Shown: positions 1-11,218 of the stretch, in pieces
How the letters are laid out: the number at the start of each line of letters is the position of its first letter
How positions within the stretch are numbered: position 1 is the first letter of the stretch
Source: Dirofilaria immitis
Lineage: Eukaryota; Nematoda; Chromadorea; Rhabditida; Onchocercidae
NCBI GenBank assembly: GCA_024305405.1
Contig: JAKNDB010000085.1
Coordinates: 806,001-870,000 of the forward strand
Direction of reading: 5' to 3'
Length of the DNA stretch: 64,000 nucleotides
Made by a program: the position numbers and the translations under genes
The notes under the pieces: model-generated
Told to the model about the DNA's origin: nothing
Database searches by the model: none
The model's input: only the letters and a program-made list of their open reading frames with translations

Positions 1-561
1 ATAATACGACTTAAATATGTATATGTGAATATTAAGTAATAGATTTATTTGATAAAAATAACATTTTTTTTATCAAATAAATCATCCACGGAGAGAAAAA
101 AGAATAATTATATATCAAATTTTAAAATTGACGAATTGATAAAATGAAGTGAAATTAATATAAATTAAAGAAATTATGCAAATGTTTAAATAACACATGT
201 AATATTTGACTTTTATAATAACAAAGTATATTAGAAATATAAACAAAAATTATGCTAACTCTATTGGTATAATAATATTATAATAAATAAAAATCTAAGA
301 AGAAAAAAAATGGGAAAGTCGTAAATGACGCAAATTTTCGACTATATCATGAAATAATAATATAATTTTCCGTGTCATTTAAATATTACACTATTAATTA
401 ATGAAAAAATCACAAATATATTTTTAATTTTATGCGTAAATTCAAATATATATAATAGGGATAAAGTTTTATTTAAAATTAAACTTTATGCTTATTTTTT
501 TGTTAACCCTTCTGGTTGAATGCTATTAATTAAAATTATAATTTGATAATTATTTTTGTAG
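1..561. other. no gene recognised
   Basis: This is AT-rich DNA with short A and T runs. I see no convincing exon, although upstream exons of the RING-finger gene that follows could lie here or before the window. Confidence 0.5.
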
Positions 562-3500
562 TCATATCGGGCATTTTCATCAACAAATGCTATGATTGAT
601 ATGTTGGCACGAGTGCAACGTATGTGCGAAACAGCAGAATCTATCTGTTCCGGATCCGGAATTGGCGATAAATATGATAATATTATTCAATTGGGAAATA
701 AAAATGATGCGGGATTGAATCGAAGGTTTGTCCAATTTTCCATGTTCTATCTCGCGTAAGCACATTATAGTAATATGCGGAACAAGAATAAATATAATTT
801 GAATTATTTAACTTCAGCTAATTAATTAATTCACAAATTATGCAAAGTTCTAAAATTTATTAATTTTTCAATTACCTATCTTTAAATTAATTAATTATAA
901 TTTTACAGTAGCTATGGTTCACTATCACATACACCCGGTTTAGGTATACGTCGTGCGATATCATTTCATGCTGCATCATCATCATCATCATCATCATCAG
1001 CTCGTAGATCACCAGGTTAATTCATTTAAATTAAATTTTAAATAAATAAAATGCATTAAATCAAATTAAGAATAATATAATTATAGATTTTAAAATAAAT
1101 GAATTTTTCATTTCAGTTGCGATAAAAATTTAATATTAATATTATAAATAGTGTAGCAAAGTTGTTTTCAAATCAATTTAATGTGCTGCAATTTTTAATA
1201 AATTTATAGAAAAAAAAGTTAAAAATAGGAATTTATATTTGGGAAAAAATAATTATTTTTGAAAATCAAAAAAAGTTTTGTAGATTTAATCAAATTTTGA
1301 AATTTGAAAAAGTTCTTCCTTTTTATTTTTTTATTCAAAAAAATCGTTAATACCTTTTTTTGAATTTTCAATTCTATAATTTTCAAGATTTGGTGAAATC
1401 ATCTTTTATGAATATCGTTCAAGTCCACCACAATTTCAATTACAACGATTACTTGATGCATTTGAAAGAGAACAAAAAAGTTTCAACGATGAATCAACAC
1501 GATCAATTCGAGCACTTGAAGTATAAGAAATTGTTATGCAAGAAATTATTATTCTTTTAATTTGTTGTAAAATGAAATTTACATTTTCATTCTAAAAAAT
1601 TTTTTTAATTTTTAAAATTTACTAGCAAAAAAAGAAACAAAATAAATGATAAGAAACAAATAAATGATAATTAAGATAATGCCAAATCAATTGTCATTTA
1701 TCCCTCGTAGATAAGATTACTTAAATTAAATTTTAAACTTTTCTTATGTAAATTTATGTAAATTTGATAAATTTGCGTAATTTATGCTAAAGTTTGATTT
1801 AGGAAAGATGCAGACAGTTTGCTGATAATCAAGCAATTCTTCAAGTTCGACTTTTGGAAAAAGATTCCGAAATAGAATTGTTGAAAGTTCAACTAAATAC
1901 ATCTACTGCGGCCGATGAGCAGCTTCGATTAACGAAAGCAAAATTAGATACAGAAGTGAAACAAACCTTTTTTGTTTATATTAATTTTTATCATCAAAAA
2001 AATTGACAGTAATATTATGTATATGTCTTATCATTTTTGATAAAAATATATAAATTTTTTTCTATTTCATTTCTGCTTTACCTTCCAAATTCGATGCACA
2101 AAAAATTTTAATTTAAAAATAGAAATCTTCATAAGCAATGAATTTCAAGTATTTTTTCGGATAAAAAGTTTTGCATAAATTGTTATAAAACAATGATTTA
2201 TTATGATATATATCGATAATATGCTTTATTGATATTTAGCATATCTAATTATGATTATTCATTGTTATATAATAATTATTGTTATTATATTTATCCTACT
2301 TTTTTTTATAATAAATATATTTGACAGAAAATGAAAGAAAGCAATGACAGAAATAGAAATGTAAAATATTATTTGAAATTTTAAGCATTTTATTTTTAAA
2401 TTATCAAAAATTTATGTTTGTCTTTAATGAATTTCAATTTTTCCATTTTCCTTTTTTATTTCCTTTCTTCTTTTGACGCATTTTTCATTTAATTCGTTTA
2501 ATCCTAAATTGTTATTATTTTTTACTTTTCAAAAATTTTTTAAATAAAATGAAATTTGGAAAAAATCATTGCCACTAATCGAAAATTCATTTATCATCAA
2601 CAAAATTTTTTAAACGAATTTTTCTTTTGAAATATCAGAAAATGGAAGTTCAAAGGCATGGATTTCAAAATTTTGATATCTAAAATGAATGCGTTCTTAG
2701 ATAAATTGTGCTTATCAACGATTGTATTTAAAATTTAAATTGGAATAATTGAGAATTTTTTTGTCAAAAAGTTTGAATAATTGATAGCACAAATTATATG
2801 TATTTTATAAATATAAACCGCTACTAATTAACAAAATTTTTATTTTAATTTTGTAAATTAACATTGCGTTAGAGTTTTCATTATTTTTTTAATTGTTCTT
2901 ATTTAATAAAATTTAATTTTAGTTACTCGAAAATAAGAGTAAAAGTGATCAAATTCGTGTTTTAACAGAACAAGCAGAAATTGTTAAAAAGCAACACGAG
3001 AATGAAATTCGAGAAAAAGATAAGGTAATTTTCGTAAGTAATTTTATAAATGAAATTCTTAGCAATAAATAAAATTTAAAATCTTTTAATTAAATTTTCT
3101 TAATTCTTTTTTCTTTTTTCCTTTGAATGAATTTTATGATATTAGTGAAAAAAGTTTTTCATACATATAAAGTTTTTTTTTTTTTTTTTTAATAAGAATT
3201 CATGATTGATTGAATAAATTAGATAGATAAATGAGAAAATTCATCTAATTCATTGATATTACAATTTATTATTGAATCTTTCACTCGTTTATAATTTTTA
3301 ATATAATATAATTATAAATATTGTTGTTTGAAGACGTACGCCACGCTTAATATCTATAATTGAATATTATTATTTGAAGACGTACGCTACGCTTAATAAT
3401 CGAAATATATATTTATTACTATAATTATTAATATTTCAATTTTATTTTAGTGTATCAGCGAACTTTTCTCAAAATTAAAAGCAGCAGAAGACGCAAGTAA

Positions 3501-5093
3501 GCCGGCATTTGAAAGAACTGCTAATCTTCAAAACGAAATTGATGAATTAAAAGACAGGTTATTAATTTTGAATTAATTTTCATCGCAAAAGAATACGTAA
3601 ACTTTTTTCTTCAATTATTTTTGTTTGTTTGATTAAGTAAACAAATTGAATAACAGTAAAGTTAATAAATTGATGATAAACAACAAGCCAATAAAATAAT
3701 ATCAATCGCTTTGAGAAATTTTTATATTTTTAATAAATTTTGATTTCTCTTTCAATTTTAAATTAATATTTATATTCAAATTATTGATGTACAATGTAAC
3801 ATTTAGACACAAATTATATTTATTCAATTAAAATTTGCATAAATAAATATATACATAAATATGATAGTCGAGAATTAATAAGTAATACTTCAGGAGAACA
3901 TTTTTGTTTTTGCATAATTATTAAATGAATTGTTTTTTCCTATCAAAAATCTAATTATTTTTTTATAGCTAGCTAAAAGGAAGCTGATCTCGAGAAATGT
4001 GGAAATTGTTATGATGAAATGCGAAAAGCTGAACAATTAATTGAACAAATTCGCTTAGAACGTGATGAAGTACGATCAACATTAAGCAAAATACCCACAT
4101 GTGTTATTTGTCTTGATAAACGGGTTTGTTAAATTTCAATTAATTATCGAATTTGATAAAAATAAATATAATAAATGGTTAAATTAAATTTATGATTAGA
4201 TTAGTAATATTAATAATAATAATAATGGCAAAATAATTAAAGTTTAAAAGATAAACCAATAAGGACAAAGACTAAACTAAAAATTATTCCGTAAGTTACT
4301 ACTTGATGGTTTTGCATAAATAAACTTAACTGAGAAAAAAATCGATTTTACCTATATATCCATAAAGCAGTGAGCAGTGATATTCCATATAGCATAATAC
4401 AAGAAGATATTGTACGCTTAGTGAAAATAATGCAAAATGATAATCCTTTTCTATTCGTAATTTACTTATTGAAAATAAATTATTATCATTATAAGATATA
4501 ATATTATATATTTAATTTTTACATAAATTATCACATATTTTAAAGTATTATCGTATAGAATGATAATAATATCATTTTATACGATAATATTTCATTAATA
4601 TATCGTTTAATAATAACAAATCTTATAATATAACATGAAACATTATATTATATATACACCGGATTGCAAAAATGGATTCCATTATAAATTAATCAATAAT
4701 ATCATATTATTAACAATGAACAAGTCTCATGCCATAAAATATTATATTATCATAGAATTAATATTTCCCGATTTTTTTCTACCGTCGAAATTTTGAATAA
4801 ATAATAATATTCCATACCATAATTCATTTATTATTAGAAAACAGGATTATTAGTTGATTAGATGATATATTACATATCAAATTTTCCAAACATTTCTAAT
4901 ATCGAGACTTAACGAATGATAATAAAAATAATGATAACGATAAATTATCATTGATAATAAAATATATTTTAAGCCACAAATGCTCTACATGCCATGTTCA
5001 CATTTCATTTGCTGCGAAGGATGTGGTAATCGATTTGAACAATGTCCTGCATGCCGTCAAAAAATATGCGGCAAGATAACAGTTTATCAGTGA
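562..5093 (+). CDS. coiled-coil protein with C-terminal RING finger, probable E3 ubiquitin ligase
   Basis: Exons seen: 562-725, 909-1015, about 1388-1520, 1803-1955, 2923-3024, 3451-3557, about 3973-4123 and 4974-5093 (stop TGA 5091-5093). The first exon is open at its 5' end, so the true start is unknown; ATG codons occur at 591 and 600. The N-terminal part is Ser-rich, including a poly-Ser run from a CAT/TCA repeat. The middle (from LLDAFEREQK through LEKDSEIELLKVQL to ERDEVRSTL) is Glu/Lys/Leu-rich and looks coiled-coil. The last two exons give a C3HC4 RING: CVIC, then MPCSHFICC, then CPACR, ending 12 residues after CPACR. Such C-terminal RINGs recruit E2 enzymes in E3 ligases. Two joints are imperfect: exon 3 fits its neighbours only with one extra base in the T run at 1389-1391, and the exon near 3973 begins with a TAA in the expected frame. 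The family beyond RING/coiled coil is not recognised. Confidence 0.75.
974..999 (+). repeat. CAT trinucleotide microsatellite, coding poly-Ser
   Basis: Eight or so tandem CAT/TCA units lie inside exon 2 of the RING-finger gene and encode a serine run. Its length is likely to vary between individuals. Confidence 0.9.
3321..3400. repeat. two tandem copies of a 46-bp intronic unit
   Basis: The motif tttgaagacgtacg followed by ccacgcttaa or ctacgcttaa occurs at 3327 and again at 3373, a 46-bp period. It lies in an intron of the RING-finger gene. No coding meaning is seen. Confidence 0.8.
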
Positions 5094-6950
5094 TTAAATT
5101 AGTAATGATAAAAATGAAATTTAAATAATTTCTTCATTTTTTTCTTCAATTTAAATAAAATATAAAATGAATAATTTTAAAATATAATTGAAAAAAAAGA
5201 GAAAGGAAGATGTTGAAAATTGCATAAATTATATTTCTAAGGAATGAAAAAAAGAAATAAGAGCAAATAAATAATAATTTCTCGTAAATTTTATCGAAAT
5301 ACCCCTTCTGGTTATTTATTTATTTATTATAATTTAAATGAACTTTAAATCAATAACGGTATTTCAAACTTGGATAATTTTTGCTTACAAAATGCTATAT
5401 ACGATTTCTAACCTGCCATTTTCATTGCATTGTATTATTTCTCTCATTATTATCACTACTGGTACTACTGTTACTATTATTAGTATCATTGTATCTTTGC
5501 TCTCCTTTATTACCATTATTATTACCATTTTTAATCATCACTGCAATTAACAATTTATATTGTTAACAAAGCCTGCCAAAATATTTCCATCAATGTTTTC
5601 ATCATTTTTTGACTTATTTTTGCTTTCCATACTGCATTTTCTTAAGTTTGTTTTCTAATTATTCTTTTCTTCACCTGCCATCATCAGTTTATCTTGGTTT
5701 TTATATGCTTTTTTTTATTTATTTTTCAAATTAGTGTGAATTTTTGGGAAATAAAATTGTGTCAATGCTTATTTTATTGTTTTTTTAGTAGTATCAGCAA
5801 TAATAATAGTTGATAATAAGTAATAATAGTGACAACATTTCCATAAGATTTTAAAATGAAGTTCATCATATCCATCAATGAAAAAAAAAAACGGATTAAT
5901 AAAAAGATTATTATGTTCATATATATTCTGCAACAAATGAAGATTAATGAAATTGGTATAATCTTGAAATAGCAAAACTAATTACCTTTAGGGACGACAT
6001 GTCCTCCAAGCAATAAATTTTAATTTCTAATTCCAGGAACGGTATATTCTTCAAATGATAAATTTAATAAAGTAACTGACTAAACTGAAAAGCACCAAAT
6101 TGATAGTACTGGAAATATTCTTAGAAATAAACTCGTTATCAATTTTATCAACAAATTATATCGCAGGCGAAAATGTTCATTCTATATAAAAAGGATCAAT
6201 GTTATGCTGCTCTAGTTACTAGTGAAATACGATTTCGACCAACGTATGTAATCAATCTTCCCATCCGTATCTAGATTTGCTTCATATTTACAGACAGTTT
6301 ATAAGAGATGTTATGACGGTAACAGAACATAATAATCCGGTATATTAAACAAACGTCGAACACTTATCATTTTACTGAGAAATCCAAATTCATTTTATGA
6401 GAAATCCTGCCACTTTCAGAAATAATCAAAATAATAATTTTAAATTTAGTAAATTCCTCCTTCGCAAATTTATTTTCAGAATAGCAGTTTTCGCATCGGA
6501 TATTAATCAAACTTCGAATATCCTGATTATTTCTGAAACTACAGAAAACTTTGCAGGAAAAACTTTGCAAAGTTTCAATTAATAGAACACTGTACAAAAA
6601 ATATGCATGTAGGTATTAACATAAAAATACACATAGTTTTTCTAAAATAAAATGGAATATCGGCAATTCCGCAAAACAAAAATAGTTTCTAGATGACAAA
6701 TAAATCTTTTTTACGTCCAAATTAAAGCTTTAAAAATTTTTTTGCAATTAAAATTTTCAGGATTTTTTTGCAATTAAAATTTTCAGGATTAATACAAATG
6801 AAAGCGGAATTCCAATATTTAAAGTAAATTTCATCAAGCACGGAACAATTTCACGACCTTGAGGATAAAAAGTTGTGAAAACTTCTTCAGTATATCTCTC
6901 TTGTAAGTAAATTACGAAAGATTTGAGTTCGAATCAGAACTACTGCATAT
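5094..6950. other. intergenic, low complexity
   Basis: The interval lies between the convergent ends of the RING gene (+) and the small heat-shock gene (-). It holds an AATAAA near 5153, imperfect ATT/ACT trinucleotide runs at about 5430-5530 that create long but uninformative open frames, a 26-bp tandem duplication at about 6739-6788, and an inverted repeat listed separately. No gene is supported. Confidence 0.6.
6414..6538. repeat. 15-bp perfect inverted repeat
   Basis: The 15-mer tttcagaaataatca at 6414-6428 is exactly reversed and complemented at 6524-6538, leaving a 95-bp loop. Both strands are open across it, which the palindromic arrangement may partly explain. It could be a small hairpin element or a remnant of a non-autonomous transposon. 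Confidence 0.6.
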
Positions 6951-8412
6951 TCATTCGTGCTTTACGGGGATTTCTGTATCAACGGTAATCGCTTCTTGCG
7001 GTAAATTATATGGTGCTTTGATTTGCAGAATTCCATCCGACGTGAAATGGCATGTCATTTCTTAAAAATTTCAAACAATGCTTTGCTTAACAATTCAGAA
7101 ATTATCTCTCCAAATTTTCAATATTTTAAAAATCACCAAAAAAGATGAATTTACAAAATCTTGTAATGCTCTGAATAAAAACTGTGCTTACCTTTAGTTA
7201 CCACTCCTTCTGGTAAAGTTATTTTCCGCAAATATTCAAATTTCGTTTCGTCGTCACTGTGTTTCGCTTCAATCGTCAAAGTATTTTCCTTTGCATTAGT
7301 TTTAACTGTAACCTGGAGATATTTACAAATAAATTAAGGCAGGATTCTGCAAAAATCTCAGATTTTTTAAAAATAGCTTAGAAAGATTAGAATATCGTTA
7401 GGTTAATAATGCACTCACAAAATTACTTTCAGTAAAAACATCTGTTGCAAAGAAAAAATAGTTTGCCAGTTGTGATTTAATGATACAGAAATATTTGATG
7501 CAAACCTCTCCTGGTTTAAACCTGCGAACATCTAGTTCCAGCAAGAATTTTTAACGCCATCTTCTTCCACAATTGGATTTTGAACGCGATATGCTTCTGT
7601 TTGTGAAGGATGTTCGCGAACTCCTATAGGTCGAAAACCATCAAACCAATCGCGTGAATTCCCTTAAAATAAGATCAAATTCATTATTTACTGAAACAAA
7701 AAGCACCTAAAAGATATGCATCTAATGCAATATTATGTTTTTGATTTCATGCGTTCTCAAGTGTGGTCCTCGTTCTATTGAATCAACGATAATGTTAAGT
7801 TCAAATTCCATAAAACGTTCACTATGCGAAAGAATAGTTCAGTAAATTAATGAAATTATCTTAGTTTTATTGATATTAACATTATCCGCTTATCTCAGCA
7901 GATCATTGCTCTGCCGACCTTTATACCATGATTATGGGAAAACAGGAACATATATATCACGGCTTAACAGAAAACTGATGTTAAACATCTCAAAATGCTC
8001 TTCTCCTACAAACTGCTAATCGATATTAATGACAACTCAACCAGTAATAGATAAGCTAGGTAATACTTCAATCAACAACAAATAAAATTACAACCAAACT
8101 CAAAATCAAAATTAAACTCAAAACGGGAGAAAATTGGAATGAAAAATTTATAAACAAATTTTGAGTCTTCATAAATTTGTAAAAATTGCTAAATTCCAGA
8201 AGACGTCATCATATAAAGAGAACTATCAACTAACAAAAGACTCGATCAAATTGTCGCTCGATTTCCTGTAACTGCCTGTCAATACTTCTGAATACTGATG
8301 ATAATGGATATCTGGATCCGAAAGAGTAATTCCTAGTGGTATAAATTCGTGATCCATTAGTCGCAGCATTAATGCCCCGACGTATAATTTGTCTGTTCAA
8401 TAGACGTAACAT
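6951..8412 (-). CDS. small heat-shock protein (alpha-crystallin/HSP20 family), possibly mitochondrial
   Basis: There are four exons on the minus strand: 8412-8235, 7662-7506, 7312-7192 and 7060-6951 (stop at 6953-6951). They encode about 188 residues once one base missing from the run at 7548-7552 is allowed for; the exon sum is otherwise one short of a multiple of three. The first 30 residues (MLRLLNRQIIRRG... RIYTTRNYSF) are rich in Arg and hydroxylated residues and lack acids, like a mitochondrial presequence. The alpha-crystallin domain covers exons 2-4: FLLELDVRRFKPGE, then TLTIEAKHSDDE, then YLRKITLPEGV and DGILQIKAP. The protein ends with EIPVKHE, containing an I-P-V motif of the C-terminal I-x-I/V type that docks in sHSP oligomers. 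It should act as an ATP-independent chaperone holding unfolded proteins. The upstream heat-shock element and TATA box fit heat induction. Mitochondrial location is inferred from composition only. Confidence 0.9.
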
Positions 8413-8940
8413 AAGGCGTGTCAGACCTGTATCAGATATGCAAGACGATGATTAAATTAATATATTGACAGCAACTCTTAATCGAATCCTAATGAAGACA
8501 TTCTCGAATAGGTGACGCATTTCAAGAAATAAAATCCCAAATGCGAATAAACATCTGGTGAAACATATATAATTAACGAAGAAATGTGGCAATACCTCAA
8601 AATAACAATATCGAATAATGAAATTCAGGGAATAAGGAAAATCCGGATAACGAAGTAATACCAAATGCGCAAAATCGAATAAAGAGGATTTTCAAAAATA
8701 AATAGCAATAATGAAATATGGGCACAAAAATAGCCGAAAATTAAGATCTAGACGTAATACTATGATTATCAAAAAACTAGAAAAGATAAAAAGATAAAAA
8801 TGGTTTAACATAACATAATAGATGTATACGAGATAATTACGTCAACAAAACGTGGCTTCATTCTTCACTAATAAATAAATACGAACCACAGAGAACAAAA
8901 CTTTACGTGTAACAACGTATGCCGAACTAGCAACTGACTT
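8413..8940 (-). other. presumed 5' leader or 5' intron of the small heat-shock gene
   Basis: This stretch separates the start codon of the small heat-shock gene from its predicted TATA box. A 3' splice-like CAG lies about 14 bases before the ATG on the minus strand, so part of it may be an intron. No other coding exon is recognised. Confidence 0.4.
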
Positions 8941-8952
8941 CCTTTATATATA
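8941..8952 (-). promoter_or_regulatory. TATA box of the small heat-shock gene
   Basis: On the minus strand the sequence reads TATATATAAAGG. It lies just downstream of the heat-shock element and upstream of the small heat-shock gene, the usual order in heat-inducible promoters. Confidence 0.7.
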
Positions 8953-8967
8953 CACACAAGACGGCCT

Positions 8968-8990
8968 TTCCAGAAATTTCTCGAACATTC
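8968..8990 (-). promoter_or_regulatory. heat-shock element with five alternating units
   Basis: Five perfect units TTC, GAA, TTC, GAA, TTC occur in register, each separated by two bases. HSF1 trimers bind three such units, so five form a strong cooperative site. It sits 15 bases beyond the predicted TATA box and about 0.55 kb upstream of the small heat-shock start codon. Confidence 0.9.
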
Positions 8991-9321
8991 CGGCTCAAGG
9001 CTTTGATGATGATGTAGTCTTGAACTTTTATCGATAGCAATTGATATTTTTTTTTATGATAGGCAATTTATCACATATCACATTAACATTCTTATGAATG
9101 TATTATATTTATTTATGTTATTATAAGCCAAAAAAAAAACGTTAACATTCTTCACAATACACGTAATGTAGTGTTACATCGACAGACGTTTCAATTATAT
9201 CATAACAGTAGTAGTGATTGACGTTTCTAATGTGATATCAATATTCTTATAAGCATGTTATATTATTTATCTACGTTAATAGTTCCTACAGCACATATAA
9301 TGTATCGTAACGTTAATGGAA

Positions 9322-9509
9322 GTTTCAATTATTATCATAATAATTGATGTTACTAAAACTTTAATTATAAATATTAAAAATTGTTTGATAAAATTAATCT
9401 TTGGATTCACGCCATGTTTCAATTATTATCATAATAATTGATGTTACTAAAACTTTAATTATAAATATTAAAAATTGTTTGATAAAATTAATCTTTGGTT
9501 TCACGCCAT
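9322..9509. repeat. 94-bp tandem duplication
   Basis: Positions 9322-9415 are repeated at 9416-9509 with about one difference (ggattc versus ggtttc). A more diverged tandem relationship extends upstream to about 9070, where longer imperfect copies share acattctta, gtaatgta and gtttcaatta segments. The high identity of the last pair implies a recent duplication. Confidence 0.85.
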
Positions 9510-10095
9510 TTCCAGGTGTGTATTTTGTAAAATTGCTCAAAAAGTACGAATGTGTAAAAAAAAAAAGGTTGAAAATGTAAATTGAAGAAAAAAAAAGAGC
9601 ACAAGAAGAAGATTCGTATGAATAGTTTATAATTGATTACATATCTTTATTCACTCTTTTTTTTTAATTTCAATTGATTTTTCCTTAACAAAAAAAAAAG
9701 CATAATTGATATTGAAGAATGTTATCAGTGGAATACTTGAATATCTGTAACTTAAAGATATCTATTATATTTCAATACATACTATAAATAACATTAATAA
9801 TACCAACAATTTTTTATCGAAAAAATAATAATAGCAAATAAAATGTGAGAGAAAATTACAAAAGAGATGAAATTTTACGGTCCAATTTTCTTTTCCAGTC
9901 TATTAGATTTTGTAGATCGAATTTTCGGAATGCTGATTTTCCGGAAATTAAGCTTAAAAGAAGTGCCTAAGACAATGAACTAATCTATTCCTAAAATTTA
10001 TTTCGTTATTAGTTTACTGAAAAGAAAGATATGATGAAGCAGAAATATGCATTTCTAGACATGTATATTCGCTCATGTGTATTCCAGTGTCATAA

Positions 10096-10268
10096 AATCG
10101 GAAGCCTATCTTCGGAAATCGGTAACTCGGAGATATATTTCCAGGGATTGATATCCAGAAACATATCTTCAGAGAATGATAGTCTGGAAGCATATTTTTA
10201 GAAATTGATAATCCGAAAATATATCTTTAAAAATTGGGGATCCAGAGGCATATCTTCAGGAAATAGTG
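10096..10268. repeat. 29-bp minisatellite, about six diverged copies
   Basis: A unit with the pattern ATC(C)GGAAGCATATCTTC followed by AGAAAT-like sequence recurs about every 29 bases, roughly six times, with many substitutions. The period is not a multiple of three, so a coding role is unlikely. Confidence 0.7.
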
Positions 10269-11218
10269 GTAGTATTGATTTAATGATTATCAAACATCAA
10301 AGTCCATGTCGTGCAAGAATTACTAAAATTGGTTTGAGACGAATTCGTTTCATTGCTGTTTCAACATTTTCTGGCTTGAAAAAACAAGTCATCAGTGAAG
10401 GATTGATAATTTCTTCCTAGGTGGGGACGATAGAGTGTGGTAGAAGATGAGCGTGGAGTGGGAAATTAATTTCGGATGTTCGATATCATATGTGAAAACA
10501 AAGTTTTGGAAAAAATTTTTGAATATTTTGAGATTATATTTGCTTGATTAATTAGAAAAAAAATCGATTTTCAGAAGTGTTTAACGATAAAGAAATATCA
10601 TTTATTGAAAGCAATCAAGAGTGAATGGTTCTTTTTCTTATTTTTTTTTTTTTACATGCAAAATTATCGTTATATTCATTAATTAATAGATCAATTTTTC
10701 ATTTATTTTATTTCAAAAGTTTTTCATTCATCATTCTATTCATTCATTAATTTAGGTTTTCTAATTCATCCATTTTTTTTTCTCATTTATTCATTAATTT
10801 AAGCTACAGAAATATTTTTGCACTTTTTATTTATAATAATTTGCATTTTTTTCATTTCGTTTATTAATTTTTTGCATATTTCTTACTAAATCTTTTTTTT
10901 TTGTATCTCTTTGCAGACATACATAACTAATTTAAGCTTTAATCATCTAAATCATTTGAAACTTATATAGTAACAATTGAGAATGATCAAGTGATAAAAT
11001 TGGATTGACGAAAATAGTAAAAGATTCGTTATCTAATGATCATATTATGATTGCTATGAATCAGAATCATATGACAATAACAATATGACAGTCATATTTT
11101 TAACGCATGAATCATAATTTATATTGTATACGGATGAATTTATTATTGCCAAAAAGAACAATAATTGTTTATCATTATAAATACATTGAATCTATTCTAA
11201 GCATAAATAGTTTTGCAG

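Larger units (their letters stand above)
9000..11218. other. intergenic with several tandem repeats
   Basis: No gene is supported. The stretch holds the 94-bp duplication and the 29-bp minisatellite listed separately, plus T-rich tracts around 10630-10900. The missing first exon of RFC1, which must supply the initiator Met, could lie here, but I could not place it. Confidence 0.5.

Noticed and set aside
5338..5566. Two overlapping 60-70 codon hydrophobic open frames
   Set aside because: They arise from ATT/ACT/CTT simple repeats and run in two frames at once, typical of low-complexity DNA.
8452..8664. 70-codon minus-strand open frame upstream of the sHSP
   Set aside because: It is hydrophobic and AT-driven, lies between the predicted promoter and the start codon, and has no recognisable domain; probably leader or intron.
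10205..10420. 71-codon open frame near the 29-bp minisatellite
   Set aside because: It starts inside the minisatellite, whose period is not a multiple of three, and shows no domain or exon signals.
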